A stretch of DNA of 41,506 nucleotides from an uncultured Prevotellaceae bacterium (GTDB taxonomy: Bacteria > Bacteroidota > Bacteroidia > Bacteroidales > Bacteroidaceae), in NCBI GenBank assembly GCA_937893145.1, contig CALBJW010000051.1:1-41506 (forward strand), read 5' to 3'. Shown here one piece after another: positions 8,407-16,703 of the stretch; position 1 is the stretch's first letter; the number at the start of each line of letters is the position of its first letter. The translations under genes were made by a program, and so were the position numbers. Below the pieces are notes generated by a model, which made no database searches, was not told the DNA's origin, and saw only the letters and a program-made list of their open reading frames with translations.

Positions 8407-9914
8407 AGCGGTACGGTCTTGTTTATCTTGTTAATGATGTAGTTTTCTCCAAGTATTCCTTCACAAGTCTTGATGGCAGTGAGAGGGACTCCACAGAATC
8501 CATGGAGACTGACACACTGACCAGTGAGTAGAAGATTAGGAACCTTTGTCAGCACGATGAGTTGTGAATAGATAATGTTCTTGTAGTCTTTTGCATACCC
8601 ACACATAGCACCTTCCTTCACACCATAGTAATCACGTATGGTCAGTGGAGAAGCCGAGTTGATATTCTCTACGCATGAACGAAAATCAGGGAACATCTCG
8701 TCCATCTTGTCAAGAAGTATCTCCGTACATTCTGCTTTCCAAGCTTCATATTCAGGAGTGCGATGTCCTAAGGTAGTATCTTCCCACCGTTTCACCTTGT
8801 TCCAAGTCATTGGAACGGTGAGAATCATCTTCGTAGCATACTCGCCCTGATTCTCATCTGGAGGAGTCATGTAGAGGAATCCTGCAGGCCATGGCTGAGT
8901 CTCGTCCGACAAACTCCACACTCTATCGCGAGATGCGGAATAATAGCCTGTATAATTCATGTACTTGATGGTCTCTGGTTTGAGTTTGATGTTGAGTGTA
9001 AACGCAGAGAAGGTGTTAGGTATGTTTTTGAGTCGCTTGCGGTACATGAGCGGAAGCACAGACTCGTCCTCAAGAAGATTGATGAGCGTACAAGGATGTA
9101 TGTCAGAGATATAGTAGTCCGCCCTGAAAGTCTTGCCACTTTTTGTGACAACACCCGATATGAGATGATCTGCAGATGTGACTTTCTCTACTCCATCATT
9201 GAGGATGATTGTTCCACCATTCTCTTCGATAAACGAACCGAGGAGGTCTGCAAACTGCTGACTGCCACCTACAAATCGACTTGGTCCATTGAGATAAAGA
9301 AGCGAGATAACGGAATGAATGAACGCAGGTGTCATGTCGCCCGTTCCTCCATAAAGTGGTGCAAGATAAGCAACGATGCTACGAAGGAGAGGATCTGAGA
9401 TGTATTTCGCTATAAAGGATTCGGCAGAAGAAAGGAACTCCTGTGAATGGTCGAACATATCACGAGTAGATGGACGCATGTAATAGAGGTCCAGTTCGTT
9501 AGAAACACGCACCATGGCATCTACATACCTTTCAAGATTCTGCCTCTCTTCAGGGAAGTATTCTGCAAGAGCATTGATAAAGTTCTCTCGTCCTGCCTTA
9601 ATCTTGAAATATCGCTTTTCTTTGGAGAAATAAAGCAAGTCGGAGCATTCCGCATCAACATTCTGCACCTTTACACGGTCGAAGATGCCAAGATATTCGA
9701 GTATTCTGCGCACGTTGCCACCAGGCTGCATTCCTCCAATGACATGCATACCAGTGTCAAACACTTCTCCGAAACGCACAAAGCTCTGCAGTCCGCCTCC
9801 AAGTGTATGATTTTTTTCGACAATAGTAACCTTAAAGCCCTCCTTCACAAGTATTGCTCCTGTGAAGAGACCTCCAAGTCCACCACCTATTATTATAACA
9901 CTTTTATTCATCAT
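8403..9914 (-). CDS. CrtI-like NAD(P)/FAD-dependent oxidoreductase 1
   Basis: A 503-residue flavoprotein of the phytoene desaturase/carotene isomerase/retinol saturase family. The dinucleotide fold is at the N-terminus (VIIIGGGLGGL, with VEKNHTLGGG after the second strand). The C-terminal FAD-binding motif is LLLTGQCVSLHGFCGVPLT. The length fits the family. In a polyene pathway such an enzyme could desaturate, saturate or isomerise conjugated double bonds. It overlaps the acetyl-esterase-like gene by 4 bp and follows a paralogue 44 bp upstream. No carotenoid genes (crtB, crtE) are in the window, so a carotenoid substrate is unlikely. Confidence 0.88.
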   Translation of the reverse strand: MMNKSVIIIGGGLGGLFTGAILVKEGFKVTIVEKNHTLGGGLQSFVRFGEVFDTGMHVIGGMQPGGNVRRILEYLGIFDRVKVQNVDAECSDLLYFSKEKRYFKIKAGRENFINALAEYFPEERQNLERYVDAMVRVSNELDLYYMRPSTRDMFDHSQEFLSSAESFIAKYISDPLLRSIVAYLAPLYGGTGDMTPAFIHSVISLLYLNGPSRFVGGSQQFADLLGSFIEENGGTIILNDGVEKVTSADHLISGVVTKSGKTFRADYYISDIHPCTLINLLEDESVLPLMYRKRLKNIPNTFSAFTLNIKLKPETIKYMNYTGYYSASRDRVWSLSDETQPWPAGFLYMTPPDENQGEYATKMILTVPMTWNKVKRWEDTTLGHRTPEYEAWKAECTEILLDKMDEMFPDFRSCVENINSASPLTIRDYYGVKEGAMCGYAKDYKNIIYSQLIVLTKVPNLLLTGQCVSLHGFCGVPLTAIKTCEGILGENYIINKINKTVPL

Positions 9915-9958
9915 ATTTAACTGTTCTCGAGTATGTAGAGTTTACAAGTTAAGTCCAC

Positions 9959-11443
9959 CTACTTGTATATCTGTTGATAAATAGTCTCAGCTGGGACTAA
10001 TTCGCTGCATGTGACTATAGTGCCCACTATGACACCGAGCATTCCATGCGAATTGACATTCTGTCCAGCCAGTAGCAGGTTAGGCACTTTAGTACGATAT
10101 GGCACTCTGCCCGCAGGACCAAGGTTGATGTCTTTGGCTATTCCGTACATCGAACCTCCTTCTGTACCAGTATAGTCTATATAGGTAAGCGGAGTAGATG
10201 TATAGTAGCTCTCTATGGATGATGCAAAACCCGGTTGATGCTTCTCGACTTCTGCAATCAGACGTTCAGCGTGTTTGCGCTTGAATGCCTCATAGTCGTC
10301 TCCTCGCCTGCCAATTGGCAAACCTTTCCATCTAAGCACCTCGTCCATATTCATATAGGAAAGCACCACTCCACTCTTTGCCCACTGTGCCTTATCCTTG
10401 TGACACATGTGCATATAGAGGAATCCTTTTGGCCAATCTTCATCTGTATAGTGTTCACAATTCCAAGGAGAGATTCCGTTGTAGCCATAGTAATTGGTGT
10501 TCATGTATGGCATAGCATTTTCCTTGAACTTGACATACAGAGCGAAACAACCCGCTGTTTGTGGGATGTTATTGATACGCGAACGGAAAGCTGGACGAAT
10601 GAGTCGAGTGTCAAGCATCTCAAGCATTCGATTTGGATGCACAGTGCTGATGACATAATCGGCAGGATAGAATTGTTCGTCTTCAGTCTCGACTCCTATT
10701 GCATGAGTGTCATCACAATGTATCTTCACCACTTTCTTCTTTGACAGCACCTTGCCTCCCATATTCTCAATGTTCTTAACAAGTGAGAAGGCAATCGAAT
10801 CACTGCCTCCTTCCACTCTAAATGCACTCTGATTGTAGAAATCCATTATGAATGCATGCTGAGAGAATGGTGTTTTGTCCAACTCTGCAGAATAAAGCGG
10901 CAAGTCGCCTGCCAACACATTTCTAAGCATTTTATCCGCAAAGAGTTCATCAAGCACACTGTTCATCGAACGCATCTGGTACTCTGTATTTGCTGCCTGG
11001 TCGCGATTCTCTGATGTCAGTGAATTGAGAGCCGAAGCCGATGCTATACGATTCACGATATTGATGTATTCTCTAAGTGCATCTTTTTCCTTAGGGAAGT
11101 ATGCTGACATATGTTCAATGAAAGCCTCTCGTCCGTTAGGGAAACAGAAGCGTTCGCCTGAAAGAGATATGGTGTTGTATGCTGAAGTGTCAAGAGCTGA
11201 AAGTTTAACATCATCTGCCAGGTTGAAGTAGCGCATAATGCGGTCCATTGTCTGTCCCGATGCTGCAGAACCGATGAAGTGCATGCCTGTCTCAAATTTA
11301 GCACCTCTTCTGCTGAAGCACTGAAGGCAACCACCTATCTGCACACCTTGCTCCAGAATGGTCACATCATAACCATTCTTCTGAAGAATGTAGCCGCATG
11401 ATAAGCCGCCAAGTCCTGAACCTATGATAATAACTTTAGACAT
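9959..11443 (-). CDS. CrtI-like NAD(P)/FAD-dependent oxidoreductase 2
   Basis: A 494-residue paralogue of the neighbouring flavoprotein. It has the same N-terminal FAD fold (VIIIGSGLGGLSCGYIL and LEQGVQIGGCLQ), the same middle landmarks (FETGMHFIG, DYVISTVHPN) and the C-terminal motif LLLAGQNVNSHGMLGV. The two are clearly related but well diverged, so the duplication is old and they may act on different bonds or as a heterodimer. The gene overlaps the GT2-acyltransferase fusion by 8 bp. Function as a polyene desaturase, reductase or isomerase is inferred from family and context. Confidence 0.88.
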   Translation of the reverse strand: MSKVIIIGSGLGGLSCGYILQKNGYDVTILEQGVQIGGCLQCFSRRGAKFETGMHFIGSAASGQTMDRIMRYFNLADDVKLSALDTSAYNTISLSGERFCFPNGREAFIEHMSAYFPKEKDALREYINIVNRIASASALNSLTSENRDQAANTEYQMRSMNSVLDELFADKMLRNVLAGDLPLYSAELDKTPFSQHAFIMDFYNQSAFRVEGGSDSIAFSLVKNIENMGGKVLSKKKVVKIHCDDTHAIGVETEDEQFYPADYVISTVHPNRMLEMLDTRLIRPAFRSRINNIPQTAGCFALYVKFKENAMPYMNTNYYGYNGISPWNCEHYTDEDWPKGFLYMHMCHKDKAQWAKSGVVLSYMNMDEVLRWKGLPIGRRGDDYEAFKRKHAERLIAEVEKHQPGFASSIESYYTSTPLTYIDYTGTEGGSMYGIAKDINLGPAGRVPYRTKVPNLLLAGQNVNSHGMLGVIVGTIVTCSELVPAETIYQQIYK

Positions 11444-12956
11444 CTTGCTCTATCTTATTACACATCTCTGTATATCTCTTCTTGTAGTACTTGCGCATAT
11501 ATGAAGCCTGTTCCTTCAAGCTCTCTCCGTATGTGGAAAGTTCTGCAGGGCTTATGCGCTTGTCTATCTCTATGCGTATTGGTGACTTGTGCAGGTATTT
11601 GCCTTTCTTTGGAAGTGCTTTTCCTGCTCCATAGAGTACAAGTGGGAGTACATCAAGTCCTAACGTATGGGCAATATGGAATGCTCCCTGATGGAAACGA
11701 AGTATGCGACAATCCTCAGAACGAGTGCCTTCCGGATATACCGCGATGCTATAACCACGCTCAACCAATGACTTCAGTCGAGGTAAGTTCACATCTACAC
11801 CTGCAGACACAGGATAGAATTCGGCATTACGGATGACATAACCATAGAATATGTTGTTCCACACCCAATCGTTTGTCAAAACAACCATCTTAGGACTATG
11901 AATGAGCATAGTCATGAGGTCGAGATGAGACTGATGGTTGCAGATGATAACCGCAGGTTTTGAGAAATCCTCGTTGTTAGGATTACCTACAGTAAACTTA
12001 ACTCCTGGTATGCCATGCTTTTGAATAATGAACTTTGACATTCCATTGAGCATGCAATGTAATCCGTAGCGTTTCTTCTCAGTTATCTTGCCTATCTTCA
12101 GATAAAGGATAGCGAGTGGTGTCATTACGACAAGCGACACAATCACGAAGAATAGCAGACTATATATTGTGCGTGCCGCAGTCCAGAATGTGCGCCATAT
12201 CCAAAGTGGCAATCCATAGAATACAGCAAGTACACATAATACGGTGTTCAATATAGAGATACGTGTGAAGTCGAGTCCTGGACGGAAGTGAGACACACGC
12301 TCCTCTCGTGGAGGATAATAAACATGAACTGGTGTGCTGACAAGTTTCACTCCATGCCATGAGGCAAAGACCATCAGTTCGAGTTCGGCTTCATATCTTG
12401 ATGTGAGGAGTGAAAGTCCGTATAGTTTCTTGAGCGGATAAAGTCTGTAGCCGGTTTGGGTATCTTCGAGTCGGCGTCCTGTCTGCACGAAAAACCAGAA
12501 GTTGCTGAATGCATTTGCAAACTTGCTTCCTCCACTTCGCTCCATATTCTCCAAACCCATACGCTGCCCAACGATGAGTGCACCAGGATTCTCCTGGTTT
12601 GCCTTCAGCATGAGAGGAATGTCTTCAGGGAAATGTTGCCCATCAGCATCCAGTGTGATTGCGTATGAGAATCCCATCTCAAGGGCTTTCTTGAATCCAC
12701 GCTTGAGTGCTGTGCCTTTGCCTGCATTCTTTTCATACGAAACAAGGGTGATACCTTTGATTCCTTTCAATAAATCAAGGGTACCATCCGTTGAACCATC
12801 GTTTACTACTATCACAGAACTGCACTGTACGAGGCTTCGCTCTACCACATCGACAATGCTTCCCCTGTTGTTATAGGTTGGAATAACCACGCATATACCA
12901 CGATCGCTCAGCGTTGCACGTTGCTCGACGAGTTTGTCATTACTTATTTCTGGCAT
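11436..12956 (-). CDS. GT2 glycosyltransferase-LPLAT acyltransferase fusion
   Basis: A 506-residue fusion. Residues about 20-230 form a GT-A fold glycosyltransferase of the dolichol-phosphate-mannose-synthase type: CVVIPTYNN, VVNDGSTDGT, the metal-binding DADGQH at 103-108 and DTQTGYRLYP. Two membrane helices follow (about 236-290). Residues about 300-500 are a lysophospholipid-type acyltransferase with NHQSHLD (H341, D346) and PEGTRS (408-413). This same fusion is a regular member of aryl-polyene clusters. It probably glycosylates and acylates the lipid anchor of the product at the inner membrane. It overlaps the dehydratase gene upstream (13 bp) and the FAD enzyme downstream (8 bp). Confidence 0.9.
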   Translation of the reverse strand: MPEISNDKLVEQRATLSDRGICVVIPTYNNRGSIVDVVERSLVQCSSVIVVNDGSTDGTLDLLKGIKGITLVSYEKNAGKGTALKRGFKKALEMGFSYAITLDADGQHFPEDIPLMLKANQENPGALIVGQRMGLENMERSGGSKFANAFSNFWFFVQTGRRLEDTQTGYRLYPLKKLYGLSLLTSRYEAELELMVFASWHGVKLVSTPVHVYYPPREERVSHFRPGLDFTRISILNTVLCVLAVFYGLPLWIWRTFWTAARTIYSLLFFVIVSLVVMTPLAILYLKIGKITEKKRYGLHCMLNGMSKFIIQKHGIPGVKFTVGNPNNEDFSKPAVIICNHQSHLDLMTMLIHSPKMVVLTNDWVWNNIFYGYVIRNAEFYPVSAGVDVNLPRLKSLVERGYSIAVYPEGTRSEDCRILRFHQGAFHIAHTLGLDVLPLVLYGAGKALPKKGKYLHKSPIRIEIDKRISPAELSTYGESLKEQASYMRKYYKKRYTEMCNKIEQDV

Positions 12957-13312
12957 ACAAGTGATAATTTTGCAAAGTTATTCAGGCTTGAAGTGACAAC
13001 GGTTTGCCACTTGACCATATCATCCTCTTCGCTGATGTTCTGGAGTTCGTAGCTGATGCATTGGTTTTCACAAGGAGAAATGACAGAGAGGAACTTCACG
13101 TTCTTTGCAGTCTTGAGTTGGAGCGCAGCATTGAGATGCTCCTCCAGTAGTTCAACGGCAATCTGAACGATACACACTCCCGGTGTGATAGGTTGTCCTG
13201 GGAAGTGCGCCTTGTATATGGTATGCTCCGGATTGAGTTGGATGTCGAAGCGTACTCCTTTGGCTGTCGGTTCCGAGTTGATTATATTATATAGGCTATT
13301 CTTTAGTTTCAT
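12944..13312 (-). CDS. FabZ/ApeI-like hot-dog dehydratase
   Basis: A 122-residue single hot-dog protein. The FabZ signature is present as AHFPGQPITPGV with the catalytic histidine H36. The position of the FabZ active-site glutamate holds glutamine (Q50, in GVCIVQIAVEL). ApeI-type dehydratases of aryl-polyene pathways also depart from the FabZ glutamate, as I recall, so the change fits that subfamily. The enzyme would remove water from 3-hydroxyacyl-carrier protein to extend the conjugated polyene. It overlaps genes on both sides (17 and 13 bp). A non-catalytic or isomerase role cannot be excluded from sequence alone. Confidence 0.82.
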   Translation of the reverse strand: MKLKNSLYNIINSEPTAKGVRFDIQLNPEHTIYKAHFPGQPITPGVCIVQIAVELLEEHLNAALQLKTAKNVKFLSVISPCENQCISYELQNISEEDDMVKWQTVVTSSLNNFAKLSLVCQK

Positions 13313-13733
13313 CTTGCATTGGAGTGAAAGTGTATTTTATATTGAAGCGCTCATTTTTGTAGGTATTTCCCGATTCATCCTTGAGCATGGTCATGACTTC
13401 CCTGAGGTCACGCTTCAAGACTCGCTTTATATACCATTTGTTCAGTTGCTTGATGACATACTGAATCTTGACCTTTCCTTTATTCTCATCGTATGTGAAC
13501 GAGAGTGCGGACACACCAAATTCGTTCATGACACTTGCTCGCACAGTCTGCGATTCGTTGAGCATCATGCAGATTCCGCTGATATATGCTTTCTTGAAGT
13601 CTATCTGCACATTGCATCGAGTGCGGTCTCCCTCTTGAGAAGGGTAGATAGACTGCGCACTTAACTGCAACGTAAGCGTGAACATCACGACCAATGCTGC
13701 AATGCCCCTATTCAATAGCAAAAACTTTGGCAT
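13296..13733 (-). CDS. Secreted protein of unknown function, next to LolA
   Basis: A 145-residue protein with a signal peptide (about residues 1-26, ending QLSAQ) and no lipobox cysteine. The mature part is a short, beta-rich sequence containing two central cysteines (C39 and C55) and a basic stretch (YIKRVLKRDLREV). I do not recognise a family. It overlaps the LolA gene by about 26 bp and the dehydratase by 17 bp. Aryl-polyene clusters often hold a small lipoprotein or periplasmic protein (for example DUF3261) near the LolA homologue. This could be its functional counterpart, but no sequence motif supports that. Confidence 0.65.
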   Translation of the reverse strand: MPKFLLLNRGIAALVVMFTLTLQLSAQSIYPSQEGDRTRCNVQIDFKKAYISGICMMLNESQTVRASVMNEFGVSALSFTYDENKGKVKIQYVIKQLNKWYIKRVLKRDLREVMTMLKDESGNTYKNERFNIKYTFTPMQDETKE

Positions 13734-14328
13734 TTATCGACTTGTTTATCTGAGTGTTCTTGAGTTCAATGATAGTCTTGTCACCATTCTTTTCGTGCAT
13801 CTCCACCTTTATTACCGATGAGAGTTTGCGGTCGAAATGCAAGATAAGCTTGCTCCACATCTTCTTCATGTCAGACTTGAGCGGAATGAGTGTAGCAACA
13901 TACTCACTCTGTTCTTCCTTGATGTATGTCTTGAACGACTTCTTGTCTGAAAGGCATTTGCCCACAACACTATTCATCATCATGCGGGCAATCTCCTTGA
14001 ACATCTTGTTCTGGTTGACATCTATGACATCGTTGCGTTCACCCTTCTTCAGCAGCACCTTCGAGTCGTTGAGAATGAATGTATATGAATAAGGTGTAGT
14101 GTATTCCCAGCGCAACTTGTTTGGCTGCTGATAATACATGATGCCGTTTGACACCATCTTGTCGTTGAGCATCTTCAAGTGCTTTGTCTGTACAAAATTG
14201 CACTGCATGCTCTTCATGTCTTGTGCCGACTTAGCTATCTTATCAATTATCTGCTGTTCCTTCTGGCTCTGTGCAAAGGAGAACAGAGACACTGCACAAA
14301 AAAGTATTGTATAGATGAAGCGTTTCAC
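13708..14328 (-). CDS. LolA-like periplasmic lipid/lipoprotein carrier
   Basis: A 206-residue exported protein with a signal peptide (about residues 1-19, ending FSFAQ). The body matches the LolA/LolB fold: MQCNFVQTKHL, then 'NGIMYYQQPNKLRWEY' and 'YSYTFILNDSKVLL'. LolA carries lipoproteins across the periplasm. LolA homologues inside aryl-polyene clusters are thought to carry the lipid product from the MMPL exporter to the outer membrane. Its position in the operon favours that dedicated role over being the cell's general LolA. The stop of the next gene upstream is 17 bp away. Confidence 0.85.
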   Translation of the reverse strand: MKRFIYTILFCAVSLFSFAQSQKEQQIIDKIAKSAQDMKSMQCNFVQTKHLKMLNDKMVSNGIMYYQQPNKLRWEYTTPYSYTFILNDSKVLLKKGERNDVIDVNQNKMFKEIARMMMNSVVGKCLSDKKSFKTYIKEEQSEYVATLIPLKSDMKKMWSKLILHFDRKLSSVIKVEMHEKNGDKTIIELKNTQINKSINAKVFAIE

Positions 14329-14345
14329 TGTTTTTTTTGAGATAT

Positions 14346-14699
14346 TTAGTTACGGGAAATTAGATAACATCCTGCCATGATGAGCAGCACTCCAAGCCAC
14401 TTCAGCATGTTTACGTCCTCGTGAAAGAAGACTATTGCAGCCACCATTCCGAATGCGTAGCTCAATGACACCATCGGATAAGCCATGCTGAAGGGGAAAT
14501 GCTTGATGATGTAGAACCAAAGCAAGCTTCCTGCTCCATAGCACAGTCCGCAGAGTGCAAATTGCCAGTTTGCAAAGAAGGAACTCCAGAAATTCCAGTT
14601 CCAGCCGAATGGCTCCATCTTCTCTAATGCGAATTTCAGGAATACCTGACCTCCTGCAAGCAGAAGACTCTGCACTATTGCCAATACTATCAGCGGCAT
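14346..14699 (-). CDS. Small EamA/SMR-type membrane protein, flippase-subunit-like
   Basis: A 117-residue protein made of four membrane helices, with the N-terminal pattern of SMR/EamA half-transporters (LLLAGGQVFLKFALEKM) and a final LGVLLIMAGCYLISRN helix. Its size and the FPFSMAYPMVSLSYAFG segment resemble ArnE/ArnF-type subunits that flip undecaprenyl-linked sugars. A flippase for the lipid-linked sugar made by the GT2 enzyme is a reasonable guess. Such proteins work as dimers, and a second partner is not present. The start overlaps the stop of the ketosynthase gene by 10 bp. Confidence 0.8.
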   Translation of the reverse strand: MPLIVLAIVQSLLLAGGQVFLKFALEKMEPFGWNWNFWSSFFANWQFALCGLCYGAGSLLWFYIIKHFPFSMAYPMVSLSYAFGMVAAIVFFHEDVNMLKWLGVLLIMAGCYLISRN

Positions 14700-16423
14700 A
14701 ACACGATACTTTTAGCGTAAATATTCTTTGGAGCGACACCTCCCGCTCTCTCCACAAACGAAGAGAAGGTAGGAGTTGATTCGTCGAACGAACCTACAAG
14801 CACTGTTTTTGCCTTGCCTGTCTTCAAGAGTCGTTCTGCATCACGCATAGCCCACTTCATCGAGTCATCGCCCTGTGAATAGGTGATGTTGTAGCCATGA
14901 CACTTTGTGCGTATAGCAATAGCCGAACTCAAAGTGTTGTGTGTGCTCTGCATGAAGATGGTTGGCTTGAGAAGTTCCTCACCATTGTTGATGATGTCTT
15001 CAAGGAACTGCTCGCTCAGTTCAAGCATACCTCTTGAAGTAGCGGTGATGATTGCATCTGGACACTCTACTCCAGCCTCTTTCAAAGCACGAAGAGATGA
15101 GAGATATGCCGCCTTAATGAGTTTAGTCATGCGGCGAGACTCCATAGGCGAAACAAATTCCTTAAGTCCCTTAAGTTCTTCCGCCTCAGTGATGATGACT
15201 TCCGATGCAACCTTTATTTCATCATCATTCTCCTCACCATTAGTGCAAGAAGTCTTTGGACTGCTGCTTATGACGAGTGAAGAGTCGTTGCCACCAAAAC
15301 CGAATGAGTTGCAAATCACGTTCTCAAGCGTTGCATTCTCACGACCTAAGGTTGGAGTGATTCCACCTTCTATCTGATTCTTCCATCCAAGGTTGCCTGG
15401 CACAAAACCGTTCTGCATAGCAAGTACGCAGATTACAGTCTCGATTGAACCTGAAGCTGATGTTGTGTGGCCTGTGAAGGATTTTGTACTTGAAACGTCT
15501 GGCATATTGTCTCCAAATATTCGCTTGAGCGCCTGACTTTCCGAAAGGTCATTGTTTGGAGTACCTGTACCATGAGCATTCACATACTGAACTTCCTCTG
15601 CCTTGATGCCAGCCATATCGATTGCATCCTTCATGGCGAGGTAGGCACCCTCACCATTGTCTGATGAAGCGGTCTGATGGAAGGCATCACAACGATTGCC
15701 ATAACCAGCAACAAAAGCCTTACCTTCCACCTTGTCTTTCTCAAGAACAACGAAGGCTGCTCCCTCACCAAGATTAAGTCCTGCACGAGTATCATCGAAA
15801 GGACGGCAACGCTCCTTGTCAAGTATCATGAGAGTGTTGAATCCGTTGAGATGGAATATGCTGAGCGACTCCGAACCACCAGCAATCACAATATCGACCT
15901 CATCCCTCTTCAACATCTCTGTTCCAAGTATGATGGAGTTGAGTGCTGAGGAACAAGCGGTAGAGATTGTGCAGACCTCAGCATTCTTGATGCCTGCCAT
16001 CTCTGTCATTTCGAGTGTGCTCTTTCCACATTCGTTGTTTTGTGGAAGGTCGAGAAGAGAGTCGTCAGTCTTCATCTGCTCGAAATACCTCTCTGTGATA
16101 TCCATTCCTCCGACGGTCGTTCCCGATATCACAGCAACGCGCTTTCCTTCGAGGTCTTCAATCTTTGCATCTTTCAATGCTTGGCGTATGGCAATGGCAC
16201 CCATCAAGGATGTACGGCTGATAGGAGCAGAGCTTGCAATGCCAAGCAGCTGCTTCATCTCCTCGTTCGAGAGTTGAACCTCTCCCACTGGTATATCCTG
16301 ATGCTTAGACTGCAGGTTCTTCATGCTGCGCACTCCCGACTCGCCCTTTCGGAGCGAATCAAGCACCTCGTCTGCGTTATTGCCTATGGAGCATATAATG
16401 CCAAGTCCAGTTATGGAAATCAT
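14690..16423 (-). CDS. Ketosynthase fused to a chain-length-factor-like domain
   Basis: A 577-residue protein in two parts. Residues 1-385 are a KAS I/II ketosynthase with the intact triad: C157 in TACSSA, H284 in NAHGTGTP and H319 in FTGHTTSASG, plus SFGFGGNDSS. Residues about 405-577 form a second, shorter thiolase-like domain resembling the stand-alone 'ketoacyl-synt_2' proteins of aryl-polyene clusters. In it the region where a nucleophile cysteine would sit reads TYSQGDDSMKWA, with no cysteine. In E. coli-type clusters the ketosynthase and chain-length factor are separate genes, so this looks like a fused pair that would elongate the polyene. It lies 7 bp after a carrier protein gene. 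Confidence 0.87.
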   Translation of the reverse strand: MISITGLGIICSIGNNADEVLDSLRKGESGVRSMKNLQSKHQDIPVGEVQLSNEEMKQLLGIASSAPISRTSLMGAIAIRQALKDAKIEDLEGKRVAVISGTTVGGMDITERYFEQMKTDDSLLDLPQNNECGKSTLEMTEMAGIKNAEVCTISTACSSALNSIILGTEMLKRDEVDIVIAGGSESLSIFHLNGFNTLMILDKERCRPFDDTRAGLNLGEGAAFVVLEKDKVEGKAFVAGYGNRCDAFHQTASSDNGEGAYLAMKDAIDMAGIKAEEVQYVNAHGTGTPNNDLSESQALKRIFGDNMPDVSSTKSFTGHTTSASGSIETVICVLAMQNGFVPGNLGWKNQIEGGITPTLGRENATLENVICNSFGFGGNDSSLVISSSPKTSCTNGEENDDEIKVASEVIITEAEELKGLKEFVSPMESRRMTKLIKAAYLSSLRALKEAGVECPDAIITATSRGMLELSEQFLEDIINNGEELLKPTIFMQSTHNTLSSAIAIRTKCHGYNITYSQGDDSMKWAMRDAERLLKTGKAKTVLVGSFDESTPTFSSFVERAGGVAPKNIYAKSIVLCR

Positions 16424-16430
16424 ATTAGCC

Positions 16431-16688
16431 TTATTTCTTGCGGTTCTTTTCTACAAATTCTGCGATTGCGCTTACACTCTTGAAGATTTCCTTTCCTTCT
16501 GCAGGATTAGACAACTTAATGCCGTAGTGCTTCTCAAGGAGTACGATAAGTTCAAGAGCATCGATTGAGTCGAGTCCGAGACCATTTCCGAAGAGAGGTG
16601 CATCGTTTTCAATCTCATCTGGAGTCATTTCTTCCAGGTTAAGTGCATCGATAATTTGTTCTTTGAGTGTATTAATCAATTCGTTCAT
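16431..16688 (-). CDS. Acyl carrier protein (second of the operon)
   Basis: An 85-residue carrier protein with the phosphopantetheine serine S41 in the motif GLGLDSIDALEL. The acidic helix after it (ELIVLLEKHYGI) is the usual docking surface for ketosynthases. The gene sits between the two ketosynthase-fusion genes, with gaps of 15 bp and 7 bp, so it is the likely chain-elongation carrier. Start chosen at MNELINTLKEQI, which gives a standard N-terminal helix. Confidence 0.92.
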   Translation of the reverse strand: MNELINTLKEQIIDALNLEEMTPDEIENDAPLFGNGLGLDSIDALELIVLLEKHYGIKLSNPAEGKEIFKSVSAIAEFVEKNRKK

Positions 16689-16703
16689 TTTTGTTGTATT
16701 TTT

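Noticed and set aside
8403..11443. The CrtI-like genes as part of a carotenoid pathway
   Set aside because: No phytoene synthase, prenyl-diphosphate synthase or cyclase is in the window, while polyketide-type genes surround them.
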